A DNA stretch of 64,000 nucleotides from Psychrobacter luti (GCF_014192115.1 NZ_JACHXL010000002.1:186001-250000); one strand, 5' to 3'; shown: positions 30,752 through 40,238, counted from the stretch's first letter. Translations and numbers: made by a program. Notes: generated by a model not told the origin, from the sequence alone.

Positions 30752-33040
30752 ATGGCCGAGCGTGCCGCCAAGCAGTTAGAACTGAATAAATCTGAATTAC
30801 CAAATTCCATTACCGAAGTGATTGCAACCCTAACCCGAGCTGGGTTTGATGCCTATATCGTCGGTGGCGGTGTGCGCGACACCTTGCTAGGCCTGCGCCC
30901 AAAAGACTTCGACGCAGTCACTGATGCTAAGCCCCATGAGATTAAAGACGTCTTTGGCAAGCGCTGCCGTATTATCGGTCGCCGTTTTCAATTGGCGCAT
31001 GTCTACTCTGGGCGTGAGCTTATCGAAGTGGCCACCTTCCGTGGACCACCACTTAACGATTCTAATACCAATCAAGATGGTATGATTCTGCGCGACAATG
31101 TCTGGGGCGATATCAAACAAGACTTTGCCCGCCGCGACTTTTCTATCAATGCCCTTTATTATCAACCACTTAAAGGCGTAGTGCATGATTTTTGCGGTGC
31201 CCTTGAAGATATTGATAATAAAGTCATTCGTTTATTAGGCAATGCGCCGACTCGTATCGAAGAAGATCCGGTCAGATTGCTGCGTGCCTTGCGTTTTAAA
31301 GCCAAGCTTGGCTTTGATTTTGATAGCGAACTAGCCGCCCAGTTCAATGATTACAATTGGTCATTACTTGAGCAGATTTCTCCGCATCGTCTGTATGATG
31401 AAACGCAAAAGATGTTTACCGGTGGCTATTTAGTGCCATTGTTACCGCTATTGTTTGAGTCGGGCGCGATTGATAGTTTAATCATTTATCCACCTGCTGA
31501 GCCAAGTGCTTTAGTGAAGCAAGTCGCTATCAATACCGATAAGCGTATTGGCGCTGGCAAAAGTATTAATCCAGCATTCTTTTATGCCGCTTTGCTGTGG
31601 GAAAACTACCTACATCAATTAGAAAAAGCCAAAAAACGCAATATGCCTTTTGCGGATGCTCAAATGCATGCAGCGGGCAAAGTTATTGACCGTCAGCGTA
31701 TAAAGACCGCCATTCCAAAATTTGCCGAACAGTTTATTCGTGATATTTGGATATTGCAGCCAAAATTGGCTGCCCCACGCAGCAAACAAATTGTCCAGCT
31801 GTCTGAGCACCCACGTTTCCGCGCTGGTTTTGATTTCTTATTATTGCGCGAGCAGTGTGGCGATGCCGAACATCCGCTATCAGAATCGACCAATGGTATG
31901 GGCGAGTGGTGGCATAACTATCAAACCTTGACCGAACAGCAGCAGGATCAAGCGATTGATGACTTTGATGAAAACATTCGTCGCGGTGCTTATAAGCAAG
32001 CGCAGCGTGGTCGTGGGCGTAATCATCAAAAACAGCAAACTTCGAACGATAATGGCAAGGTGACTCACATAGAAAACGATCAGCAAGATAAAGTAAACGA
32101 CAATGCTCATAGCAATCAAGCGGTCAATGATGCGTCAAACGTGCCATCACGTCGCCGCCGCGCTGCCAGTCAGTCTACTCAGCATGTTAATAACAGTGGC
32201 AGCAATGATGGTCATAATCAGGGCTACGATAAGCAGCAAGCAACACAAGATAATAATGAGCTTGCGCAGTTGCAACAGTTATCTCTTGCGAACATTGGTC
32301 ATCGATCGGCAAATGGACGCCACGATGCTAAGCCTGCACCGTTATTTGTCATAGAGCATGAGAGTGTTGTTCCGCCATTACGCAAGCAATTGTCAAGTGA
32401 TGTACAGTCTCAATCGTCATCTAAGTCGCCTTCTAAATCTAAACCGGCTAGCCAAGCGTTTGTAGAAAAAAACGCTGTTACTGACAACGCAGTGACTAAA
32501 GAAAAGTTTGACAATCAAGTAGCAAAGCATCATACAAAACCAAAGCAAGCTGATGCCAATGTTGAGGCTAATACTGGCTCAGTTTCTACTAAAGCGCATA
32601 TGACAGAGTATGCTACGCGCACGGTAGCCAGAACACCGGCGCTCGTCAGTATGAATAACGAGCCGATACCGCATAAGCGTCGCCGTCGTCAGCCTACGGT
32701 TGTAGAACATGACAATGGAAATAGCCCAGCCAATAGCAATAGCGTAGAGACTAAAGCAGTCGATAACAAAGCACAAAAAGCGGCGCGATACGCAAAAAAA
32801 GCGCCGAAGCCAGCGACTGAAGCTGTTAGTAAAACTGAAACTAGCGACGTTGAAAGTAAGGCTAAAACAGCAAGTAAAGCTTCAGCAGCAAAACCTACTA
32901 AAACCAGTCAAGATACTAAGAGCCAAACTAGTCAAAGTCAGTCAGCTAAGCATCAAACAGCTGCTAGTAAAATGAATGAGAAAAAAGGCCCTGTACCATC
33001 GAAGCGTCGACGTCGTCAGCCAAGCGTTAATAACGTTTAA
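30752..33040 (+). CDS. pcnB: Poly(A) polymerase I with long low-complexity tail
   Basis: PcnB adds 3' poly(A) tails that promote RNA decay. The nucleotidyltransferase core is complete: YIVGGGVRDTLLGLRPKDFD with the metal-binding DFDAVTDA, RRDFSINALYY, and RIEEDPVRLLRALRFKAKLG. The 762-residue length is well above E. coli PAP I (~465). From about residue 405 the protein is a hydrophilic Asn/Gln/Ser/Lys-rich tail carrying three Arg-rich repeats: PSRRRRAAS (~465), HKRRRRQPTV (~640) and SKRRRRQPSV at the C-terminus. E. coli PAP I also ends in a basic tail, but this expansion is unusual. AGGAG precedes the ATG. folK follows. Confidence 0.93.
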   Translation: MAERAAKQLELNKSELPNSITEVIATLTRAGFDAYIVGGGVRDTLLGLRPKDFDAVTDAKPHEIKDVFGKRCRIIGRRFQLAHVYSGRELIEVATFRGPPLNDSNTNQDGMILRDNVWGDIKQDFARRDFSINALYYQPLKGVVHDFCGALEDIDNKVIRLLGNAPTRIEEDPVRLLRALRFKAKLGFDFDSELAAQFNDYNWSLLEQISPHRLYDETQKMFTGGYLVPLLPLLFESGAIDSLIIYPPAEPSALVKQVAINTDKRIGAGKSINPAFFYAALLWENYLHQLEKAKKRNMPFADAQMHAAGKVIDRQRIKTAIPKFAEQFIRDIWILQPKLAAPRSKQIVQLSEHPRFRAGFDFLLLREQCGDAEHPLSESTNGMGEWWHNYQTLTEQQQDQAIDDFDENIRRGAYKQAQRGRGRNHQKQQTSNDNGKVTHIENDQQDKVNDNAHSNQAVNDASNVPSRRRRAASQSTQHVNNSGSNDGHNQGYDKQQATQDNNELAQLQQLSLANIGHRSANGRHDAKPAPLFVIEHESVVPPLRKQLSSDVQSQSSSKSPSKSKPASQAFVEKNAVTDNAVTKEKFDNQVAKHHTKPKQADANVEANTGSVSTKAHMTEYATRTVARTPALVSMNNEPIPHKRRRRQPTVVEHDNGNSPANSNSVETKAVDNKAQKAARYAKKAPKPATEAVSKTETSDVESKAKTASKASAAKPTKTSQDTKSQTSQSQSAKHQTAASKMNEKKGPVPSKRRRRQPSVNNV

Positions 33041-33074
33041 GTTTATGAGCGGACAATAGAGTAAAGTGATAACT

Positions 33075-33623
33075 ATGAATACGCACTTTGATGCTAGTGA
33101 CGACCATGAGAGCCATGCTGAAGCAACTTGGGTTACCTGCTATGTGGGCTTAGGTAGCAATCTGAAAAATGAGCTAGGTTCGCCTGTCGAGCATTTGCAG
33201 CAAGCGGTTGCCACTATGCAAAAGCACGAGCAAATATGCGCGGTACGGGTGTCTTCCTTCTATGCCTCAGCGCCGATGGGACCGCAAGACCAACCTGATT
33301 TCATTAATGCGGTCGCAGGTTTTGAGACTACCTTGACTGCATTGGAGCTGCTTGATTTTTGTCAAGCGTTAGAACAGCAAGCCAAACGCGCCCGTTTGCG
33401 CCGTTGGGGCGAGCGTAGCCTTGATGTCGATATTTTATTATATGGTGACGTACAAATATCAGAGCCGCAATTAACCATACCGCATGCTGGCTTGCCTGAA
33501 CGCAATTTTGTTTTGATACCGCTGCGAGAGTTAGTACCAGAGTTGGTCATTGCAGGTAAGCAAATAACGGATTATCCGCTGAGTGATGATTGGACAGGGT
33601 TAAGATTGCTATCAGATGATTAA
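33075..33623 (+). CDS. folK: 2-amino-4-hydroxy-6-hydroxymethyldihydropteridine pyrophosphokinase
   Basis: FolK pyrophosphorylates 6-hydroxymethyl-dihydropterin in folate synthesis. The sequence shows CYVGLGSNLKNELG (pterin site), SSFYASAPMGPQDQPDFINAV, and the metal and ATP-binding RLRRWGERSLDVDILLYGD, followed by the LPERNFVLIPL C-terminal signature. ATG 33075 is used; a GTG at 33066 is a possible alternative. It sits 34 bp after pcnB and before panB, the standard gammaproteobacterial pcnB-folK-panB-panC order. Confidence 0.94.
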   Translation: MNTHFDASDDHESHAEATWVTCYVGLGSNLKNELGSPVEHLQQAVATMQKHEQICAVRVSSFYASAPMGPQDQPDFINAVAGFETTLTALELLDFCQALEQQAKRARLRRWGERSLDVDILLYGDVQISEPQLTIPHAGLPERNFVLIPLRELVPELVIAGKQITDYPLSDDWTGLRLLSDD

Positions 33624-33728
33624 TACATTATTTATTAAAAAGTAGTGCAAATTGGCATTTAGCAGTAGGACCAGTCAGTGATAGTTAAAAGCATTAATGA
33701 TTAAAAGCATTGAGGATGATGTAACGAT

Positions 33729-34529
33729 ATGACGACGTTATCGACTTTAAATAAATTTAAAAAAGACGGCACTAAATTTACCTGTCTGACCTGTTATGAC
33801 GCGATGTTTGCGAGGATGATGGATAAAGCACAAATCGATACGATATTGATTGGTGATAGTCTGGGAATGGTGGTGCAAGGTCATGATTCGACCTTACCGG
33901 TCAGTGTCGATGATATGGCTTATCATACGGCCAATATTGCTCGTAGTAATAAGCATGCGTTGATTTTATCCGACTTGCCGTTCATGAGTTATGTGACACT
34001 CCCAGAAGCAGTGACCAATAGCCGCAAGCTGATGCAGGCAGGCGCGCATGTGATTAAAATTGAAGGCGGCAGTGAGCTTTGCGAGTTAGTCACGACTTTG
34101 GCGCAAGCAGGCACGCCCACTTGTGTACATTTGGGTCTGACACCGCAATCAGTCAATGTCTTTGGCGGTTACAAAATCCAAGGGCGTGGTGACGAGGCGG
34201 CTGATAAACTGCTTGCTGATGCCAAAGCGGTCGTTGCTGCTGGCGCTGCACTTTTAGTGCTAGAGTGCGTACCCGCTGAGCTTGCTAAAGCTGTGACTCA
34301 AGCGGTTGCCGTGCCGGTCATTGGTATTGGCGCTGGTGCCGATACAGATGGTCAAGTCTTAGTCATGCATGACATGCTGGGTATGGTGCACGGTCGTGTG
34401 CCGCGCTTTGTCCATGATTTTTTGACTGATGAGCGTAATAGCGAGCATAGTATTGAAGGCGCATTTGCCTTATATCAGCAAGCGGTACGTGACGGCAGCT
34501 TCCCCACTGAGCAGCACCAATTTAGCTAG
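33729..34529 (+). CDS. panB: 3-methyl-2-oxobutanoate hydroxymethyltransferase
   Basis: PanB transfers a hydroxymethyl group to 2-oxoisovalerate, giving ketopantoate, the first committed step of pantothenate synthesis. Its TIM-barrel motifs are clear: [60 protein letters not shown], and the Glu-containing [11 protein letters not shown] followed by [22 protein letters not shown]. The 266 residues are typical. TTGAGGATGATG supplies the ribosome site. panC follows 72 bp later. Confidence 0.97.
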   Translation: MTTLSTLNKFKKDGTKFTCLTCYDAMFARMMDKAQIDTILIGDSLGMVVQGHDSTLPVSVDDMAYHTANIARSNKHALILSDLPFMSYVTLPEAVTNSRKLMQAGAHVIKIEGGSELCELVTTLAQAGTPTCVHLGLTPQSVNVFGGYKIQGRGDEAADKLLADAKAVVAAGAALLVLECVPAELAKAVTQAVAVPVIGIGAGADTDGQVLVMHDMLGMVHGRVPRFVHDFLTDERNSEHSIEGAFALYQQAVRDGSFPTEQHQFS

Positions 34530-34601
34530 TCTTATCTAATTTGATATTTAGTATTTTGACGATTATCAGTAGAAAAAGCTATCAGGATAAGAGTATTTAC
34601 C

Positions 34602-35501
34602 ATGCCAAGCATTCATCATCATATCTCAACACTGCGTGCAGCCTTAAATTCTTATCGCGGTCAACAAGATAGTAAGCAGTGCATTGCGTTAGTGCCAACT
34701 ATGGGCAATCTACATGAGGGTCATCTTGAGCTGGTGAAGCTTGCCAAGCAGCATGCCGATATTGTGGTGGTGAGTATATTTGTCAATCCTACCCAATTTG
34801 GCGTCGGTGAGGATTTTGATAGTTATCCACGCACTTTAGATGCAGATGTAGCTAAGCTTGCTACTGTTGATGCCGACTATGTATTTGCCCCAAGCATTGA
34901 TGAGATGTATCCGGTATTACCGCCACCAACGTCGGTGCGAGCGGGAGAAATTACCACACAACTATGTGGTCAATCGCGCCCCAATCACTTTGATGGTGTC
35001 GGCATCGTTGTATCTAAACTATTTAATATCGTCCAACCTGAAGTTGCCGTATTCGGTCAAAAAGATTATCAGCAACTGGCGATTATCCAGCAAATCGTGC
35101 GTGATTTAAGCTATCCCATCGAAATTATAGGTGCGCCTATTGTACGTGCTGCTGATGGCCTAGCATTATCTTCGCGCAATCAATATCTAACTGAAGATGA
35201 GCGCAATATTGCTCCTGTACTACATCAAGAATTACAACGCTTAGCCGAGCAACTCATGCAGGGTCAGCATCTTGAACAAGGGCTTGCTCCTTTGTTAACA
35301 GAGACACGGGCACGCATCACTGAGGCGGACTTTAAGATTGATTATTTAGAAGTGAAAACGGCTCAGCTCGATTCTTTAGAGACAGATGGTGCATCTGCAT
35401 CTTTTGATGGAAATCAGCAGGAGTTGGTAATTTTGGTTGCAGCTTGGTTGGGCCGTGCACGTTTGTTAGACAATCAGTTAGTGACGGTAAAGCTGCCGTG
35501 A
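34602..35501 (+). CDS. panC: Pantoate-beta-alanine ligase
   Basis: PanC condenses pantoate and beta-alanine with ATP to pantothenate. LVPTMGNLHEGHLELV contains the HIGH-like ATP motif, SIFVNPTQFGVGEDFDSYPR follows, VFGQKDYQQLAIIQQ and SSRNQYL are the other family signatures. The 299 residues include a short variable insertion near the C-terminus (TDGASASFDGNQQEL). CAGGATAAGAG lies upstream of the ATG. It is the last pantothenate gene of the cluster; rapZ follows after 43 bp. Confidence 0.96.
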   Translation: MPSIHHHISTLRAALNSYRGQQDSKQCIALVPTMGNLHEGHLELVKLAKQHADIVVVSIFVNPTQFGVGEDFDSYPRTLDADVAKLATVDADYVFAPSIDEMYPVLPPPTSVRAGEITTQLCGQSRPNHFDGVGIVVSKLFNIVQPEVAVFGQKDYQQLAIIQQIVRDLSYPIEIIGAPIVRAADGLALSSRNQYLTEDERNIAPVLHQELQRLAEQLMQGQHLEQGLAPLLTETRARITEADFKIDYLEVKTAQLDSLETDGASASFDGNQQELVILVAAWLGRARLLDNQLVTVKLP

Positions 35502-35544
35502 TGACAGAGTAATTCGCCAGACGCAATTATTAGGATGACGGATC

Positions 35545-36564
35545 ATGAGTGCAAGTAAGGATGACAAGCAAGCTAAAACCCATATAGATCAAGCTAAGTT
35601 AAATGATGAGCAAGCACAGGCAAATAACAATTTAGCAAAGCCTATAAACGCGAAAGCAGAAAATAAAGATAGGTTAAGTATCTTGGTGGTGTCAGGGCGC
35701 TCAGGCTCGGGTAAAACCTCAGTACTCAATATTTTAGAAGATTTGGGTTATTATTCTATCGATAATTTGCCCTTGTCATTACTTCCTGACGCGGCGCAAA
35801 AACTGGTCTGTGATAGTGGGATTAAACGCATCGCCTTGGGTGTCGATATTCGCACGCCACGTGCGGACTTGTCCAATTTCGCTGAAACTCATGATGCGTT
35901 AAAGCAGAGATATGGCGAAGACGCGGTCACCGTGGTATATGTGACGGCGCAAGAAGAAACCTTGGTGGCACGCTTCAATGCCACTCGCCGTATTCATCCA
36001 CTGATGGTACAAGATACCAAAGGCTTAGAAAATACCGCTTATAATCTGCCGGCGGCAATCGAAAGAGAGATTCAGCTTTTGCAGCCAATATTTAAGCATG
36101 CGGATGTCAAAATCGATACCACTATGCTGAATATTCATCAGTTGAAAGAGCGCTTGCGTGATTACGTGGGGGTCGATAATCAAATAGTGATTAACCTGCT
36201 ATCATTTGGCTTTAAATACGGCAGCCCAATTGATGCAGACTTTGTGTTTGATGTGCGTATTTTACCCAATCCGCATTGGAATCCAACGCTACGAGCTGCG
36301 ACTGGTCTTGATGCTGAGGTTGCTGAATTCTTCGCCGATTATCCAGAAGTGGCTGAGATGACTGAAGATATCGCAAAATTTCTCAACCGTTGGTTGCCTG
36401 ATTTTTTACATAACAACCGCCACACGGTCACGGTTGCTATCGGCTGCACCGGTGGCAAACATCGCTCGGTATTTATCACCAAGCATTTGCAAGATAAGCT
36501 GACCGTTAGCCTGCCTGAAGGATTGACCGTTGCTGCTAAGCACCGCGAAAAGCATCGTTGGTAG
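35545..36564 (+). CDS. rapZ: RNase adapter protein RapZ (P-loop, YvcJ family)
   Basis: RapZ is a nucleotide-binding protein that in E. coli guides RNase E to the small RNA GlmZ and so controls glucosamine-6-phosphate synthase. The Walker A is VSGRSGSGKTSVLNILED, followed by GYYSIDNLPLSLLP. The C-terminal domain has FGFKYGSPIDADFVFDVR and the conserved IGCTGGKHRSVFI. An extra hydrophilic, Lys/Asn/Ala-rich leader of about 47 residues precedes the P-loop domain. ATG 35545 has AGGATGACGG upstream. Whether the GlmZ circuit exists in this organism cannot be judged here. Confidence 0.92.
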   Translation: MSASKDDKQAKTHIDQAKLNDEQAQANNNLAKPINAKAENKDRLSILVVSGRSGSGKTSVLNILEDLGYYSIDNLPLSLLPDAAQKLVCDSGIKRIALGVDIRTPRADLSNFAETHDALKQRYGEDAVTVVYVTAQEETLVARFNATRRIHPLMVQDTKGLENTAYNLPAAIEREIQLLQPIFKHADVKIDTTMLNIHQLKERLRDYVGVDNQIVINLLSFGFKYGSPIDADFVFDVRILPNPHWNPTLRAATGLDAEVAEFFADYPEVAEMTEDIAKFLNRWLPDFLHNNRHTVTVAIGCTGGKHRSVFITKHLQDKLTVSLPEGLTVAAKHREKHRW

Positions 36565-36668
36565 AGGTTGGTCGCAAGGTATAAGCTACAACGTATAAAT
36601 GGCAAAAATGCTATTAAATTTATGATTTACTATCTATTATTTATTATCTCGAAAAATGGAAAGCTTTT

Positions 36669-37181
36669 ATGATTGACTGGTCAGAACAAGATATGCGCGT
36701 CTCGCGCACAGAGCTCAAAAAAGCTCATGAGCGCCTGCAGCAGCTTTCGATACCGCTTGCCAGCTTATCGAAAAAACAACTTAAAGCCTTACCCGCTAGC
36801 GATTATTTTATGGCGGAACTGATGGCGCTTGCCGATATCACCAGCGCTAATGCTCGCAATCGCCAGACCAAACGTGTTGGCAAGCTTATGATTGAAGAAA
36901 ATCGCCATGAGCTGATAAAAGCATTATTTGATGCATATTTTCCTAAAGAGCAAGTTTCTAAAATAGAGAGCTGGTATGAGCGTCTAAATATCAATGATGA
37001 AGGTACGCTCAAGCAGTTCGTCAAACAATATAAAGCCTCTGAGCAGCATAGTATGTATCAGCTATTGCTCTGGATTGAGTACGCTAAGCATACCAACGAT
37101 GAGGAGCTAATGGCGGAGTCAAAAGCAGATTTGGCCAGTTATATTCGTGAAGTCGCTATTTTAACGCATCTAAAAAAATAG
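36669..37181 (+). CDS. darP: Ribosome-associated protein DarP (YjgA/DUF615)
   Basis: A 170-residue helical protein of the DUF615/YjgA family, now called DarP, which assists late 50S subunit assembly in E. coli. The SRTELKKAHERLQQLSIPL entry, the LKALPASDYFMAELMALADI segment and NARNRQTKRVGKLMIEE are recognisable family blocks. It is expressed downstream of rapZ (104-bp gap). A bidirectional terminator follows at 37255-37286. Confidence 0.88.
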   Translation: MIDWSEQDMRVSRTELKKAHERLQQLSIPLASLSKKQLKALPASDYFMAELMALADITSANARNRQTKRVGKLMIEENRHELIKALFDAYFPKEQVSKIESWYERLNINDEGTLKQFVKQYKASEQHSMYQLLLWIEYAKHTNDEELMAESKADLASYIREVAILTHLKK

Positions 37182-37254
37182 CGATAACAGATATAGACTA
37201 GCAAATTTGGCTAGTGGTTACCTATAAAATGCTAAAGATAGAATACTAAGATAC

Positions 37255-37286
37255 AAAAAAGCCAATCAGTAAAGATTGGCTTTTTT
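37255..37286. terminator. Bidirectional intrinsic terminator
   Basis: Stem AAAAAAGCCAATC (37255-37267) with GATTGGCTTTTTT (37274-37286) around a 6-nt loop. It lies between convergent darP (+) and dsbA (-). Confidence 0.93.
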
Positions 37287-37347
37287 AATTGATCAGAAAT
37301 AGCGTTGCACTTGGTTTTTAATCTAGGTTTTTCTAAAAATACTAATG

Positions 37348-37968
37348 CTATTTTTTCTCTGCGCGTACTTTATCGACCAGATAATCGACTACTTTAGGGA
37401 CAGTGGCGCTTTCGCCGGTCACCACATATTTACCATGAACGACAACCGCTGGTACACCTGAGAGCTGATAACGCTTAGCGCCTGCTTGTGAGCGACCAAT
37501 TTTGGTGCCAACCGCAAATGAATTATATAGGCTGTTGAATTTTTTTTCGTTCACGCCTTGTGAGGCATACCATTTGCTCAATGACGCTTGGTCAAATAAT
37601 TGCTTGCCGTCTTTATGTACAGCATCAAATAGCGCATCATGGGTTTTGTTTTCATAACCAAGTAATTGCGCGGCATAAAAACCACGGGCACTGGCTTCCC
37701 AAACAGGGTTTAGCGCTGCTGGGGTTTTAAAGAATGCCACGTCTTTATCTTTGGTTTTTGCCCATTTCTCCATATGCGGATTTAGGACGTTACAATGCGG
37801 GCAGCCATACCAGAAAAATTCACGCACAATAATAGCATCACCGCTGATTTTTTCTGGGTTGTCTAGCACGCGGTAATCTTTCCCTGCGACATAATTGGCG
37901 GCTTGTGCGCCCATATTGGCCAGCCCAATAGCACAAGCCAGACCAGTCAATGCGATGATACGTTTCAT
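37348..37968 (-). CDS. dsbA: Thiol:disulfide interchange protein DsbA
   Basis: DsbA introduces disulfide bonds into periplasmic proteins. A signal peptide (MKRIIALTGLACAIGLANMGAQA is cut after about residue 23) precedes a thioredoxin fold with the CPHC active site (Cys56, Cys59) in FFWYGCPHCNVL and the cis-Pro loop in SGVPAVVVHG. The 206-residue length fits. ATG 37968 has a clean AAGGAACAAGT ribosome site; the longer frame begins seven codons upstream without support. It stands alone on the minus strand. Confidence 0.95.
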   Translation of the reverse strand: MKRIIALTGLACAIGLANMGAQAANYVAGKDYRVLDNPEKISGDAIIVREFFWYGCPHCNVLNPHMEKWAKTKDKDVAFFKTPAALNPVWEASARGFYAAQLLGYENKTHDALFDAVHKDGKQLFDQASLSKWYASQGVNEKKFNSLYNSFAVGTKIGRSQAGAKRYQLSGVPAVVVHGKYVVTGESATVPKVVDYLVDKVRAEKK

Positions 37969-38537
37969 ACTTGTTCCTTGAGGTGTCAAAATTTAAAATG
38001 TTTGGTTCAAATTTTTCATATCAAAAGTTGCTTAGCGTATTTATATAGGGTTTAAAGTAGATAAACAATGATGCATTATCTTAATTGTCCTAGCTAAATC
38101 GACCTATAATAGAGTACGGACTATAATAGCGTAAAATGCCCGTACTTGTGAACCCGATTCTTAACTAACGGTTGTAAAGCTGTGAGCTATTATTTAAGGC
38201 ATCTTACTTATCATTTTTAAGCTGCTAGTTTTAAGCTGCTAGCTTTAAGCAGAAAGTTATTATGTTTTGTCATAGAGAAAGGTGTTTATTCACTAAGGCT
38301 TGTTAAGAAAGACTTATTTATAACCTTTAAATTTACAAAACAGTTTCAGGTTTTTTAGCTTTATAAAAGTCAGATGCTCAACAATCATAACGCGTAAGTG
38401 TTTATTAAAACTTAAGTATTTACTGCAGCGATTCACAATCGGTGACGATGTACTCACGACAAAGTCGTCGCTCTCATGCTAATATTGAGCATGCCTATAA
38501 ACGATAATAACTATAATACCCATAAAGGAAAAACCCT
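37969..38537. other. dsbA-ubiG divergent intergenic region
   Basis: 569 bp, AT-rich, no open frame of note. It holds a 14-bp tandem duplication (38215-38242), a 5-bp hairpin ACGAC/GTCGT near 38456-38468, and the ubiG ribosome site (AAAGGAAAAA). Promoters for both genes are expected here but were not assigned. Confidence 0.5.
38215..38242. repeat. 14-bp perfect tandem duplication
   Basis: TTTTAAGCTGCTAG occurs twice in direct succession (38215-38228 and 38229-38242), followed by a partial third copy (CTTTAAGC). It lies 300 bp before ubiG in the dsbA-ubiG gap. Confidence 0.85.
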
Positions 38538-39422
38538 ATGAGCCAAGCTTTCTCTTCTGCGCATCCTATGAATAATCAGTCAAAGAACGATTCAAACAAC
38601 TATGCAAACGATTATGCAAATAACGAGCTAAATGCCAATACTACAGCTAATGACTTTAACCAAAACACTGCTATTAATGTTGATGCCAGTGAAGTGGAAA
38701 AATTCAATAACTTAGCAAGCGAGTGGTGGAATAAGACCGGTGCGTTTGCCACTTTGCATGAAATCAATCCGCTACGTCTTAACTGGATAGAAGAAAACGT
38801 CAAGCGCGGCTTTATGAGTGCTGATAGCGATAAAACGGCAGAGATGGGCTTAGCGGGTAAAAAAGTCCTTGATGTCGGTTGCGGTGGCGGTATTTTGTCA
38901 GAATCAATAGCACGTCGTGGCGCTGATGTCACCGGTATCGACCTCGGTACCGAAAACCTCAAAGCAGCGACCTTACATGCTGAGCAAAGCAACTTAAATG
39001 ATATTTTGCGTTATCAGCATATTCCTATTGAGCATTTAGCTGCCACCCATGCCGGTCAGTTCGATATTGTGACCTGTATGGAGATGCTTGAGCATGTGCC
39101 AGACCCCACTGCTATCGTTGAGGCGTGCTTTGCGCTATTAGCGCCAGGCGGTGTTTGTGTGCTATCAACGATTAACCGCAATCCTAAATCGTACCTGTTT
39201 GCCATCGTTGGGGCAGAGTATGTATTGCGCCTGCTTGATCGCGGTACCCATGATTATGCCAAATTTATCACTCCAGCTGAGTTAGATAAAATGGCGATAA
39301 CTGCAGGCTTTATCCGTCAAGACATCATTGGACTGCATTATAATCCGTTGACCAAGCGCTATTGGTTGGCACAAAACGTCGATGTGAATTATATGATGGC
39401 GGTACAAAAGCCACTGGCGTAA
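38538..39422 (+). CDS. ubiG: Ubiquinone biosynthesis O-methyltransferase
   Basis: UbiG carries out both O-methylations of ubiquinone synthesis. The fold entry EVEKFNNLASEWWNKTGAF is diagnostic. The SAM-binding motif is VLDVGCGGGILSESIARRGA (from about residue 110), with TCMEMLEHVPDP and STINRNPKSYLFAI following. The N-terminus carries a ~50-residue Asn-rich leader absent from most UbiG proteins, so the 294 residues exceed the usual ~240. AAAGGAAAAACCC is a good ribosome site. It leads a ubiG-phosphatase-yciK operon. Confidence 0.94.
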   Translation: MSQAFSSAHPMNNQSKNDSNNYANDYANNELNANTTANDFNQNTAINVDASEVEKFNNLASEWWNKTGAFATLHEINPLRLNWIEENVKRGFMSADSDKTAEMGLAGKKVLDVGCGGGILSESIARRGADVTGIDLGTENLKAATLHAEQSNLNDILRYQHIPIEHLAATHAGQFDIVTCMEMLEHVPDPTAIVEACFALLAPGGVCVLSTINRNPKSYLFAIVGAEYVLRLLDRGTHDYAKFITPAELDKMAITAGFIRQDIIGLHYNPLTKRYWLAQNVDVNYMMAVQKPLA

Positions 39423-39496
39423 ATTGTCTTTTATAAGCATTCCTATCTGACCACTTTTTAAATCAATGTTTTAAATTAATATTAAGAGCGCCTGTT

Positions 39497-40207
39497 ATGA
39501 GCCAATTTGTAAAAGCTGTCTTGTTTGACCTTGATGGCACATTAATCGATACTGCCGCCGACTTCGTGCGCATTATTGGTAAAATGAGTAGTGAGAATGA
39601 TTGGCAAGCGCCACCTGAAGCCGAAATTCGTGAGCAAGTCTCTGCCGGTGCCACGGCAATGGTACAGCTGATGCTGCGTCATAATGACCAGCTTGAGGTC
39701 AGTGAAGCTGAATTACTGGAGTTTCGTCAGCAGTTCTTAGACGACTATGAAGCGGAAATATGTGTCGATAGTTGTATTTTTAATGAGCTTGAAGAGGTGC
39801 TGCGCGTCTTAGAAGAAAAAAGCGTGCCATGGGGTATTGTTACCAATAAGCCGCGCTATCTCGCTGAGCAGTTATTAGAAAAAATGCAGTTAAATGAGCG
39901 CTGTTCGGTATTGGTGTGTCCAGATGATGTATCGCGCTCTAAACCCGATCCAGAGCCTATGTATGCGGCGCTAGAAAAACTTTCTATCCCGCGTGGTGCT
40001 GCTGAAAGTGTGATTTATGTTGGCGATCATATACGTGATATCGAAGCTGGCAAGGCTGCGGGTATGCCGACTATCTTAGCAGCTTATGGTTATATTCCAC
40101 CAGAAGATCAAAAAAACCTTAAGAAATGGGGTGCAGATTATATTACTGAAACCCCTGCAGACTTGAATAAGTTATTGCTTTCTTCTGGCAAGTTTGATTA
40201 TTTATAA
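39497..40207 (+). CDS. mupP: HAD phosphatase, Gph family, probably N-acetylmuramic acid 6-phosphate phosphatase MupP
   Basis: A HAD-superfamily hydrolase with all four motifs: LFDLDGTLIDTAADF (nucleophile Asp, residues 9-23), IVTNKPRYLAEQLL (motif II Thr), SKPDPEPM (Lys) and YVGDHIRDIEAGKAAGM (acidic motif IV). By sequence it is of the phosphoglycolate phosphatase type. The position between ubiG and yciK is the same as that of Pseudomonas MupP, which dephosphorylates MurNAc 6-phosphate in peptidoglycan recycling. The substrate is therefore inferred from synteny; Gph remains possible. The stop codon lies inside the first unit of an imperfect 18-bp tandem repeat (40203-40238). Confidence 0.72.
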   Translation: MSQFVKAVLFDLDGTLIDTAADFVRIIGKMSSENDWQAPPEAEIREQVSAGATAMVQLMLRHNDQLEVSEAELLEFRQQFLDDYEAEICVDSCIFNELEEVLRVLEEKSVPWGIVTNKPRYLAEQLLEKMQLNERCSVLVCPDDVSRSKPDPEPMYAALEKLSIPRGAAESVIYVGDHIRDIEAGKAAGMPTILAAYGYIPPEDQKNLKKWGADYITETPADLNKLLLSSGKFDYL

Positions 40208-40238
40208 AGCAAATAAGCCTTATAAAGCAAATAAACCA
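40203..40238. repeat. Imperfect 18-bp tandem repeat at the end of the phosphatase gene
   Basis: TATAAAGCAAATAAGCCT is followed directly by TATAAAGCAAATAAACCA, with the first 14 bases identical. The first unit contains the stop codon of the HAD phosphatase gene. Confidence 0.7.
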
